This document shows, piece after piece, positions 1 through 5,303 of a DNA stretch of 5,303 nt. The notes beneath the pieces are model-generated. The model was not told where the DNA came from, did not search any database, and saw only the letters and a program-made list of their open reading frames with translations. Within the stretch, counting starts at the first letter, position 1. Each line of letters opens with the position of its first letter. The stretch lies in contig JAOPWF010000487.1 of the NCBI GenBank assembly GCA_025965815.1, forward strand, positions 1-5,303, written 5' to 3'. This DNA is from Mycobacterium sp. Lineage in GTDB: Bacteria; Actinomycetota; Actinomycetes; Mycobacteriales; Mycobacteriaceae. The position numbers were made by a program, and so were the translations under genes.

Positions 1-923
1 TGTTCAGACACCCGGGCCATGGTCAGGATGTAGCCGTCGTCGGAGGTGTTGGCGCCGACGAAGTGCCACCACACCAGGACGGCGATCACCACGACGTCCA
101 GCGGACGCACCGACCACCAGCGCGGCGGCAGGAATCGCCGGTGCCGCATGCCGTCGGCGGTGTCCAGGACGTGCAGCGCGCCCAGCGCGACGATGGTCAG
201 GGCGACGCCGAGGACCATCGCGAGCATCTTGACCAGCGTCGGGGACGTGCTGTAGCGCGAGTCGAGGGTCGCCGACAGGGCGAGACCGGGCGGCGCGGGA
301 CCCGCCAGGTCGGTGAACACGCCCACGATCTGCGGGCGGAAGTCGTATCCGCTGCGCTCGCCCCGCCGCGGCCGGCCGGGATTGTCGTCGTTGGGGCCTT
401 GCGCGAGCCCGACGAATTCGGCGGTCACCCTGTCCGCGCGTGCGGTGAACGTCAGCCGCTGGCAGGACGGGCTGAGCACCTGGCTCATCGGCGCGACCAC
501 CACCGGGGTGTTGCGCACCACCACCACCAGGTTGTCGTTGGCGCGTTCGACGAGCAGCCCACGGTCGACGGCCTTCGGGGCCTGCTTGGGCACCGTGGAC
601 AGCAGCACGGTCCTGCCCGCGTTCTCCGGCCCGGCCAGCCCGGCGGCCGCCCGGCACGGGACGTCGATGGTCAGGTCGGTGGCCACGTAGCCGATCAGCG
701 GCGCGGTGACACTTTTCAGGACGCCGTTCTGCGGCCAGTTCAGCTGGGCGGTGGTCTGCTTCACCGGCAGCAGCGGTGTGGCCAGGGCCAGGGCGGCGCC
801 CAGCAGTCCGGCGATGATGGCGACTAACCGGGCGGTCCGGTACCTGTCGCCCGCGTCGGTCACGGGGGTAGATGGTAATTCCCCAGACTGCGTATTCAGC
901 CCTGGTGTGGTTTCGGTGGCCAT
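1..923 (-). CDS. embC: EmbC arabinosyltransferase, N-terminal 307 codons (3' end outside window)
   Basis: Membrane GT-C arabinofuranosyltransferase that uses decaprenyl-phosphoryl-arabinose outside the cytoplasmic membrane to extend the arabinan of lipoarabinomannan; it belongs to the ethambutol-target Emb family. Only about the first quarter of a roughly 1,090-residue protein is present; the reading frame is open at the left edge. Start is the ATG at 923-921, preceded by GGGAG six bases upstream and overlapping the aftA stop by one base (TGATG). Visible parts: a hydrophilic N-terminus (1-30), TM helix about 33-53, a large extracytoplasmic domain about 54-228 with Cys90 and Cys154 (possible disulfide), TM helix about 231-252, and a third about 274-289. 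This is followed by the GT-C acidic motif Asp295-Asp296 (SDDGYI), then TMARVSE at the edge. Segments such as TTAQLNWPQNG, KQAPKAVDRGLL and GERSGYDFRPQIVGVFTDL, plus the position directly after aftA, favour EmbC over EmbA or EmbB. The first 25 residues look poorly conserved. Confidence 0.95.
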   Translation of the reverse strand, partial: MATETTPGLNTQSGELPSTPVTDAGDRYRTARLVAIIAGLLGAALALATPLLPVKQTTAQLNWPQNGVLKSVTAPLIGYVATDLTIDVPCRAAAGLAGPENAGRTVLLSTVPKQAPKAVDRGLLVERANDNLVVVVRNTPVVVAPMSQVLSPSCQRLTFTARADRVTAEFVGLAQGPNDDNPGRPRRGERSGYDFRPQIVGVFTDLAGPAPPGLALSATLDSRYSTSPTLVKMLAMVLGVALTIVALGALHVLDTADGMRHRRFLPPRWWSVRPLDVVVIAVLVWWHFVGANTSDDGYILTMARVSE

Positions 924-2872
924 CAGCCGCTCCCACCCGAATGCCGGATGGCCAGCACGAACGGCCCGATCGTCGACACGGCGAAGCGCGCGTCGTCAAA
1001 CAGCGCGGAGTCCAGCGCCACCTGGTAGCGCCGGACATTGGGCTGGTTCGGGTAGACGTCGGAGGCCAGCCGCAGCGTGTAGGTGTCGTTCGCGCCCGGC
1101 CGCATCAGGAACACCGTCGGCGGCTTCCACGGCAGCTTGTCCAGCGACGCGACGAACTGGTCGGCGGTGGTCAGCTTCGACCAGCCCTCGATGGCGGCGG
1201 CCCGTTTGTCGAACTGGGCCAATGGGTTGGCGTAGTGCGAGGTGAGGCCCTGGAAACCGTAGTAGGGGTAGTACGACAGGAAGCTGTAGTCAGCGGTCAG
1301 CACCACGGTCTCGTTGCGGGGCCTGCCGGTGGCGGCGGTGATCTTCGCGTCGATCTCGCGGTAGTACTTCTCGGCGCCGGGTGGCCTGCGGTCGGCGCGC
1401 TGACCGGTGCCGTCGGTGTCGGTGTAGGCGACGGCGATGTCGGAGCGCAGCACGTCCGGAATGTCCTGGCTGAACGTCAGCGCACCGATGACGCCGAGGG
1501 TGGCCCCGGCGACCACGATGCGACGACCCGTACCGGGGTTGTACCGGCGGGCCAGCGCCAGGGTGCCCTCGACGAATCCGAACGCCCCTGCGGCGGTCAG
1601 CAGAACAGTCAGCGTCGGCTGCAGCCGGAACGACAACAGCGTGGTACCTACCAGCGTGGTGAGCATCGACAGCAGCGACCACGCGTAGACCGCCAGCACA
1701 CCGATCGCCAGCGCGCCGGCTCGGGTCGAACTGCGCGCGTTGACCACCAGCCAGAGCGTGCCGACCATGCACAGCGCGCCAAGCAGGGTGAAGTGCAGCA
1801 TCGGGAAGGACAGTTGGGCGGCGTCGGAAGGCAAATAGTGCTGGGCAGTGCCCGAATTGGCGGGTGATCCGCCGATCGCCGCCAGCAGGTACGGCAGCCA
1901 GGCCAGCAGCGCGATCGCGCCGGCGATCACCGCGACCACCGCCAGCCGCAGCAGCGGCTCGAGGCTTCGTCGTGACCACGCCACCACCACGGCCATGATC
2001 ACCAGCGTGAACGCGCTGTAGGCCAGCAGCAGCGTGTAGAAGGTGGCGGCGAATCCCAGGAATATCCCGACGCCGATCACCGCCGCCCAGCCACCCGTGG
2101 GGGTACTTCCCGCTTGCGGGGGCCGGGTCGATCCGCGCAGGCCCGACCAGGCGAGCACCAGGATCGCGGGCAGCAGCACCGCGATGATGGCAGCGTACGG
2201 CTCGGTGGGCGAGTAGGCCAGCGCCGCAGCGGTCGTGGCGGTGGCGACGATCAGCGCGTACTCGAAGCGAACCATCTTGGCCCACAACACGAATGCCATC
2301 ACCGCGGCGATGGTGATCGAGATGATCGCCCACGGCTTGAACATCTCCCACGCCGGTATCCCGGTCAGCGCCGAGATCCGGCCACCGATCCAGAACCAGC
2401 CGGGCGGGTAGAACGGCGGCAGGTCGGCGTAGGTCATGTCGTGTGGGCCTGCGGTGTCGGTGAGCCGCGTCAGGTATTCGGTGCGGAACTGCTGGTCCAC
2501 CGAGATGCCGAACAGATACAGCTTGGTCGCACCAAGCGGCATGGCCAGCGTGACCACGGAGAACGCGGACAGGAACACCAGCGCTGCGCCGTGTGCCAGC
2601 AAGCGGTACCTTCCCCGGGTCGCTTCGCTCTGCCCCGCAAGCGGGAGGTGCCCCCAGCCCGCCGGACCACCCCGCCGCCACGCCCAGCCCGCCGCCAACA
2701 ACCCGGCCAGGCAGGCGAACTGGCCGACCGTGGTCAGCGCGTGCAACTGGTTCGACGAGTTGTACGCCGGCCAGTTGACGCGGCCGATCGCGTTCAGCGA
2801 CATGACGGCCACCAGCACCGCAACCATGACCGCCAACGCCATCTGGCCCAGGGTGGTCAGCGGGCCTCGCAT
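923..2872 (-). CDS. aftA: AftA, arabinofuranosyltransferase priming arabinogalactan
   Basis: Polytopic GT-C membrane enzyme that transfers the first arabinofuranose from decaprenyl-phosphoryl-arabinose onto the galactan chain, preparing it for the Emb proteins. With the ATG at 2872 the product has 649 residues, close to the roughly 640 expected. Around 11-13 hydrophobic helices span residues about 8-467 (for example 8-33, 45-66, 91-113, 178-221, 225-243, 262-299, 307-333, 355-377, 387-441, 450-467). A soluble, presumably extracytoplasmic C-terminal domain covers about 470-649. The long loop at 114-177 holds acidic and aromatic motifs ([22 protein letters not shown]), where the GT-C catalytic acid probably lies (Asp126 is my guess). 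The start is 2 nt after the dprE2 stop and has no clear Shine-Dalgarno sequence, so coupling is likely. An in-frame GTG at 2956 with a strong AAGGAG would add 28 residues inside dprE2. Two palindromic repeats are translated within it, at residues 73-80 and 251-258. The stop overlaps embC. Confidence 0.93.
   Translation of the reverse strand: MRGPLTTLGQMALAVMVAVLVAVMSLNAIGRVNWPAYNSSNQLHALTTVGQFACLAGLLAAGWAWRRGGPAGWGHLPLAGQSEATRGRYRLLAHGAALVFLSAFSVVTLAMPLGATKLYLFGISVDQQFRTEYLTRLTDTAGPHDMTYADLPPFYPPGWFWIGGRISALTGIPAWEMFKPWAIISITIAAVMAFVLWAKMVRFEYALIVATATTAAALAYSPTEPYAAIIAVLLPAILVLAWSGLRGSTRPPQAGSTPTGGWAAVIGVGIFLGFAATFYTLLLAYSAFTLVIMAVVVAWSRRSLEPLLRLAVVAVIAGAIALLAWLPYLLAAIGGSPANSGTAQHYLPSDAAQLSFPMLHFTLLGALCMVGTLWLVVNARSSTRAGALAIGVLAVYAWSLLSMLTTLVGTTLLSFRLQPTLTVLLTAAGAFGFVEGTLALARRYNPGTGRRIVVAGATLGVIGALTFSQDIPDVLRSDIAVAYTDTDGTGQRADRRPPGAEKYYREIDAKITAATGRPRNETVVLTADYSFLSYYPYYGFQGLTSHYANPLAQFDKRAAAIEGWSKLTTADQFVASLDKLPWKPPTVFLMRPGANDTYTLRLASDVYPNQPNVRRYQVALDSALFDDARFAVSTIGPFVLAIRHSGGSG
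930..934 (-). promoter_or_regulatory. Ribosome binding site of embC within the aftA 3' end
   Basis: The minus strand reads GGGAG, then six bases (CGGCTG), then the embC ATG at 923. The aftA stop TGA (925-923) shares its A with this ATG, so ribosomes ending aftA are placed to start embC. The site supports the chosen embC start. Confidence 0.7.
2098..2121 (+). repeat. 24-bp palindromic repeat, copy A (inside aftA)
   Basis: On the plus strand this begins TGGGGGTACTT and ends with the hairpin core CCCGC-TT-GCGGG plus G. It is 22/24 identical to the reverse complement of copy B at 2633-2656; the two differences are T2104 and T2107, where copy B has C. On the coding strand it encodes residues 251-258 of AftA (PPQAGSTP), in a Pro/Gly/Ser/Thr loop between hydrophobic helices. 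No target-site duplication is evident, and the flanks differ from those of copy B. Confidence 0.75.
2633..2656 (-). repeat. 24-bp palindromic repeat, copy B (inside aftA, inverted relative to copy A)
   Basis: On the minus strand this reads TGGGGGCACCT followed by the hairpin core CCCGC-TT-GCGGG plus G. It encodes AftA residues 73-80 (WGHLPLAG), in the loop between the second and third hydrophobic helices. The element may be longer: the following minus-strand bases to about 2616 (CAGAGCGAAGCGACCC, encoding QSEATR) read like part of the same inserted unit but are absent from copy A. The segment is hydrophilic and atypical of the surrounding membrane protein. Confidence 0.75.
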
Positions 2873-2874
2873 GC

Positions 2875-3636
2875 TCAGATGGGGAGCTTGCGGAAGATGG
2901 GCCGCGGGATATGTCGCAGCACCATCATCACGTACCTGAACGCTCCAGGCGCCCACACCAGCTCCTTGCCCTTGGCCGAGGCGGTGACCGCAAGCTCGGC
3001 GACGTACTCCTTGTCAACGGTCATCGGCGCCTCTTTGACATGCGCGCTCATCCGGGTGCGTACCTGGCCGGGACGGATAACGAGCACCCGAACGCCGTAC
3101 TCCCGCAGGGCTTCTCCCAGCCCGAGGTAGAACCCGTCCAACCCGGCCTTGGTAGAGCCGTAGACGAAGTTGGACCGGCGCACCCGTTCCCCGGCCGCCG
3201 AACTCATCGCGATGATCTGACCGAAGCCCTGCGCGCGCATCTTCTCGCCGACCAGCACGCCAACCGAAACCGCTGCGGTGTAATTGATCTCGGCGATCTG
3301 CACCGCTTTGCGCTGGTCCTGCCACAGCTCCTCGGCGTCACCGAGCAGCCCGAAGGCGACGATGGCCACGTCCACGTCGCCGCCGGAGAACGCCTCGTCG
3401 ATGACCTTCGGGTGGCTGTCGGTGTCGACGGCGTCGAAGTCGATCACCTCCACCGACCGCGCGCCGGCGTTCTTCATCTGCGCGACAGCGTCGTCGCGGC
3501 CCGGATCGTCGGGCAGCGCGGCCAGCGCGATGCGGGCCGGTGCGGTGCGCAGGTAGCGCTCACAGATGGCCAGCCCGATCTCGGAGGTGCCTCCGAGCAG
3601 CAGGATGGTCTGGGGATTGCCTACGGCGTCGAGCAT
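2875..3636 (-). CDS. dprE2: DprE2, decaprenyl-phosphoryl-2-keto-arabinose reductase (SDR)
   Basis: Second half-reaction of the DprE1/DprE2 epimerase: NAD(P)H-dependent reduction of the 2-keto intermediate to decaprenyl-phosphoryl-arabinose. The 253-residue length matches the family (about 254). It is a classical short-chain dehydrogenase/reductase: a Rossmann glycine motif GGTSEIG at 15-21, an acidic DFDAVD stretch near 66-71, Asn118 (INYT), Ser145/Ser146 (MSSAAGE), and the catalytic pair Tyr159 and Lys163 (YGSTK), followed by RPGQVRTRM at 188-196. All residues of the Asn-Ser-Tyr-Lys set are present, so the gene looks intact. No membrane segment is obvious, though the C-terminus ([20 protein letters not shown]) is basic and hydrophobic and could touch the membrane. 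The ATG at 3636 directly abuts the dprE1 stop codon, in the same frame, with GGAG nine bases upstream inside dprE1. Sequence recalled from M. tuberculosis Rv3791 aligns almost throughout. Confidence 0.96.
   Translation of the reverse strand: MLDAVGNPQTILLLGGTSEIGLAICERYLRTAPARIALAALPDDPGRDDAVAQMKNAGARSVEVIDFDAVDTDSHPKVIDEAFSGGDVDVAIVAFGLLGDAEELWQDQRKAVQIAEINYTAAVSVGVLVGEKMRAQGFGQIIAMSSAAGERVRRSNFVYGSTKAGLDGFYLGLGEALREYGVRVLVIRPGQVRTRMSAHVKEAPMTVDKEYVAELAVTASAKGKELVWAPGAFRYVMMVLRHIPRPIFRKLPI
2962..2967 (-). promoter_or_regulatory. Strong Shine-Dalgarno-like AAGGAG before an alternative aftA GTG start
   Basis: AAGGAG sits five bases before an in-frame GTG at 2956-2954 that would extend AftA by 28 residues ([12 protein letters not shown]...APHLS), overlapping dprE2 by 82 nt. 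However, the same bases encode the conserved Lys-Glu-Leu of DprE2 (KGKELVW), so the match may be incidental. The downstream ATG at 2872, 2 nt after the dprE2 stop, is my preferred start. Confidence 0.3.
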
Positions 3637-5019
3637 TTACAGCAGCTCCAAGCGTCGGGCCATGTCAGAGGCGAAGACCCCGGTGGGATCGGCCTTGCGC
3701 CGCACCGCGATCCATTCGTCGATGCGCGGATACATGGCGTGGAAGGTTTCGGCGGTGGTGCGTGAATCCTTGGCGGTGTAGAGCCGGCCGCCGAATTCCA
3801 GCACCCGCCGGTCCAGGTCGGCGAGGAGCTCGGCCAGGCCGGCCTTGATCGGGAAGTCGACGCAGACGTTCCAGCCGGGGATCGGGAAGCTCAGCGGCGC
3901 CTGGTTACCGGGGCCGAACAGCTTGAAGACGTTGAGGAATGAATAGTGTCCCGAGGCCTGGATATCACGCAGGATGGCCTTGAACTCGTCGACCGCCGTT
4001 GTCGGGACGACGAATTGGTACTGCAGGAAGCCCGCCGAGCCGTAGGCGCGGTTCCATTCACCGAGCATGTCCAGCGGATGGTAGAACTGCGTCAGATTCT
4101 GGACCTTGCCACGATAGCCGCCGGACTTGCGGTACCACAGTTCGGTCATCGCCCCGAAGGTGAACTTGTTGGCCAGCCCGTTCGGCAGTCCTTCGGGCAC
4201 GGTCAGCAGTTGCGGCGCATCGAATTTCAGCGGGTTGCGCTGCAGCTTCTTCGGCAACTGATCCAGAGTGGCCAGTGAGCCGCGCGATATCGCGGCCCGG
4301 CCGAGCTTCGGCGGCGCGCTGATCGCGTCGAACCACGCGCTGGAGTAAGTGTAGTTGTCCTCGCTGCCGTCGCTGTGGAACGCAACAGTCTCGTCGAGGC
4401 TGCTGGTGACGTCGCCGTCGGCGATGAAATACGCCGTCTCGGTCTGTGTCATCTCGATGGTGGCGCGCAGCGCGATGCCGGTCAGGCCGTTGCCGCCGAC
4501 GGTGGCCCAGAATAGCTCGGCGTCGGGGCCGTCGGGCGTCAGGTGCCGGATCTGCCCGTCGGCGCTGAGCAGGTCGATCGAGCGGACGTGGTTGCCGAAG
4601 CTGCCCGCACTGTGGTGGTTCTTGCCGTGGATGTCACAGGCGATGGCCCCGCCGACGGTGACCTGTCGGGTCCCTGGCAGCACCGGGACCCACAGTCCGA
4701 ACGGCAGCGCGGTCTTCATCAACTGATCCAGGCTGACGCCGGCGTCGACGTCGACCATCCGGGTGTCGGAGTTGATGGAGTGGATGGTGTTCAGGGGGGT
4801 CATGTCGACGACCAGGCCGCCGCCGTTCTGGGCGTTGTCGCCGTAGGAGCGGCCCAGGCCACGGGCGATCACACCGCGGCCGCCGGCATCCGCGGTCGCG
4901 GCAACGGCCTTGGCGATCACCTCGGGATCGGGCGTCGACAGCACCTGAGCCACGGTGGGAGCGGTGCGACACCAGCCGGTCAGGCTCTTGGTGGTCGTCG
5001 GAACGTCAGTGGTCAGCAT
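3637..5019 (-). CDS. dprE1: DprE1, decaprenyl-phosphoryl-ribose 2'-oxidase (FAD)
   Basis: FAD-dependent oxidase that converts decaprenyl-phosphoryl-ribose to the 2-keto intermediate passed to DprE2; essential in mycobacteria and the target of benzothiazinones. I chose the ATG at 5019 (460 residues) over the in-frame TTG at 5025 because its N-terminus lines up, ungapped to the conserved LTGW, with recalled M. tuberculosis DprE1 (461 residues). In this numbering the N-terminal FAD-binding domain (VAO/PCMH type) has [16 protein letters not shown] near 53-68 (Tyr59), [22 protein letters not shown] near 116-136 (Cys128, His131, Lys133), and [15 protein letters not shown] near 167-181. The substrate domain carries [23 protein letters not shown] (Gln333), Cys386 in GWNVCVDFP and Lys417 in [20 protein letters not shown]. 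These correspond to M. tuberculosis Tyr60, His132, Lys134, Gln334, Cys387 and Lys418. All key residues are present, so the gene looks functional. Confidence 0.97.
   Translation of the reverse strand: MLTTDVPTTTKSLTGWCRTAPTVAQVLSTPDPEVIAKAVAATADAGGRGVIARGLGRSYGDNAQNGGGLVVDMTPLNTIHSINSDTRMVDVDAGVSLDQLMKTALPFGLWVPVLPGTRQVTVGGAIACDIHGKNHHSAGSFGNHVRSIDLLSADGQIRHLTPDGPDAELFWATVGGNGLTGIALRATIEMTQTETAYFIADGDVTSSLDETVAFHSDGSEDNYTYSSAWFDAISAPPKLGRAAISRGSLATLDQLPKKLQRNPLKFDAPQLLTVPEGLPNGLANKFTFGAMTELWYRKSGGYRGKVQNLTQFYHPLDMLGEWNRAYGSAGFLQYQFVVPTTAVDEFKAILRDIQASGHYSFLNVFKLFGPGNQAPLSFPIPGWNVCVDFPIKAGLAELLADLDRRVLEFGGRLYTAKDSRTTAETFHAMYPRIDEWIAVRRKADPTGVFASDMARRLELL
3646..3649 (-). promoter_or_regulatory. 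Probable ribosome binding site of dprE2 within the dprE1 3' end
   Basis: GGAG on the minus strand lies nine bases before the dprE2 ATG at 3636, inside the last codons of dprE1 (RRLELL). The spacing is slightly long but workable. Because the dprE1 stop immediately precedes the ATG, coupled translation is likely. Confidence 0.5.
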
Positions 5020-5027
5020 CGTCAAAG

Positions 5028-5033
5028 AGGGTA
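5028..5033 (-). promoter_or_regulatory. Possible -10 element (TACCCT) just upstream of dprE1
   Basis: TACCCT on the minus strand fits the mycobacterial TANNNT -10 pattern and ends eight bases before the dprE1 ATG at 5019, so transcription could begin at or next to the start codon and give a leaderless mRNA. No convincing Shine-Dalgarno sequence precedes this ATG, which fits that reading. I see no clear -35 element. Six-base matches arise easily by chance, so confidence is low. Confidence 0.25.
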
Positions 5034-5046
5034 CCGCGCGGCTTCA

Positions 5047-5064
5047 GGTGCCGAGCTCGGCGCC
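5047..5064 (-). other. Short inverted repeat in the only intergenic gap (5020-5069)
   Basis: A perfect 12-bp palindrome (GCCGAGCTCGGC, 5050-5061) is extended by two further pairs after one mismatch. The RNA could form a small GC stem (GCCG/CGGC, loop AGCU). No U-tract follows, so it is a poor intrinsic terminator; it could be a processing or attenuation structure, or a chance palindrome. Confidence 0.25.
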
Positions 5065-5069
5065 GGATT

Positions 5070-5303
5070 TCAACGGATCCGGAAAATCACCGCGCGTTGC
5101 ACGATGAAGTTGATCACAGTCGCGGTGCCCTGGGCGATCACGAACGCCACCGGGACCCGCCACGGCTGGTTCTCGAACTGCATATAGAAGATGTAGTTGA
5201 TACCCACCTGCACCGCGTAGGTGAGCGCGTACAGCGCGACGACGGCGATGAAACGGGCCCTGCTCGGCGGCGCCTGGAACGTCCAGCGGCGGTTGATCAG
5301 GTA
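5070..5303 (-). CDS. GtrA-family membrane protein (Rv3789 type), C-terminal 77 residues (5' end outside window)
   Basis: This reading frame enters at the right edge and ends with TGA at 5072-5070. It encodes [13 protein letters not shown], a helix about 17-40 of the visible part, a second helix about 48-68, and ends in [21 protein letters not shown] and the final segment match, from memory, M. tuberculosis Rv3789 (about 121 residues, four helices), so about 44 N-terminal residues and two helices are missing. GtrA-family proteins act in membrane steps of polyprenyl-phosphate sugar metabolism. Rv3789 itself has been proposed both as the protein that reorients decaprenyl-phosphoryl-arabinose across the membrane and as an accessory or anchor needed for arabinogalactan priming by AftA; its exact role is not settled. 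It lies 50 nt upstream of dprE1 on the same strand, consistent with one operon. The strongest evidence is the C-terminal sequence and the gene order. Confidence 0.92.
   Translation of the reverse strand, partial: YLINRRWTFQAPPSRARFIAVVALYALTYAVQVGINYIFYMQFENQPWRVPVAFVIAQGTATVINFIVQRAVIFRIR

Noticed and set aside
481..540. Repeated CACCAC runs as a microsatellite
   Set aside because: They encode the valine-rich strand LVVVVRNTPVVV of EmbC, a conserved feature, so codon use explains them.
4..1038. 344-codon minus-strand open frame overlapping embC and the end of aftA
   Set aside because: It is a shifted frame of embC; the product is Arg/Gly/Pro-rich low-complexity sequence typical of GC-rich shadows, whereas the +923 frame gives a clear EmbC.
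872..1867. Long plus-strand open frames antisense to aftA and embC (also 63-827, 2114-3130)
   Set aside because: Antisense to recognised genes, rich in Arg, Gln, Gly and His, with no domain signature; high GC removes stop codons by chance.
2598..2612. Third copy of the palindromic repeat next to copy B (GCAAGCGG followed by TACC)
   Set aside because: Only about eight bases match the core and the hairpin arm is broken, so chance is sufficient.
1290..2681. 463-codon minus-strand frame inside aftA
   Set aside because: Alternative frame of aftA lacking membrane helices and family motifs; the 923-2872 frame encodes the real polytopic protein.
2911..3765. Plus-strand open frame of 284 codons opposite dprE2 and the end of dprE1
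   Set aside because: Mirror-frame shadow of two strongly conserved genes, with no recognisable motif or start signal.
5047..5064. Intrinsic terminator between the GtrA gene and dprE1
   Set aside because: The stem is short with a mismatch, and no T-tract follows on the coding strand.

Overview
The window is a segment of a high-GC mycobacterial (or close relative) chromosome. It carries the conserved cell-wall arabinan locus, with every gene on the minus strand, so genes are read from high to low coordinates. In transcription order they are: the C-terminal part of an Rv3789-type GtrA-family membrane protein (5070-5303, start outside the window), dprE1 (3637-5019), dprE2 (2875-3636), aftA (923-2872) and the first 307 codons of embC (1-923, continuing beyond the window). 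The gene order and the protein sequences match, from memory, the Mycobacterium tuberculosis Rv3789-Rv3793 block. The organism is probably a non-tuberculous species, because the proteins are clearly orthologous but diverged in variable loops and N-termini.

The genes form one pathway. DprE1 (FAD oxidase) and DprE2 (NAD(P)H-dependent SDR reductase) together epimerise decaprenyl-phosphoryl-ribose to decaprenyl-phosphoryl-arabinose (DPA), the sole arabinofuranose donor. The GtrA-like protein is linked to the membrane handling of this step. AftA uses DPA to place the first arabinose on the galactan, and EmbC uses DPA to extend the arabinan of lipoarabinomannan. The junctions are very tight: 50 nt between the GtrA gene and dprE1, 0 nt between dprE1 and dprE2 (TAA directly followed by ATG, in the same frame), 2 nt between dprE2 and aftA, and a 1-nt TGATG overlap between aftA and embC. 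A single translationally coupled operon is likely.

There is no undescribed gene system here. The most unusual signal is a 24-bp GC-rich palindromic element present twice inside aftA in opposite orientation (2098-2121 and 2633-2656, 22 of 24 positions identical). Both copies are translated in frame into short loops between membrane helices. It resembles a dispersed REP-like repeat that has entered a coding sequence. Secondary points are an ambiguous aftA start, a possible leaderless-type promoter before dprE1, and a DprE1 active-site cysteine that predicts an intact benzothiazinone target. The only intergenic stretch is 5020-5069; no gap exceeds 300 bases.
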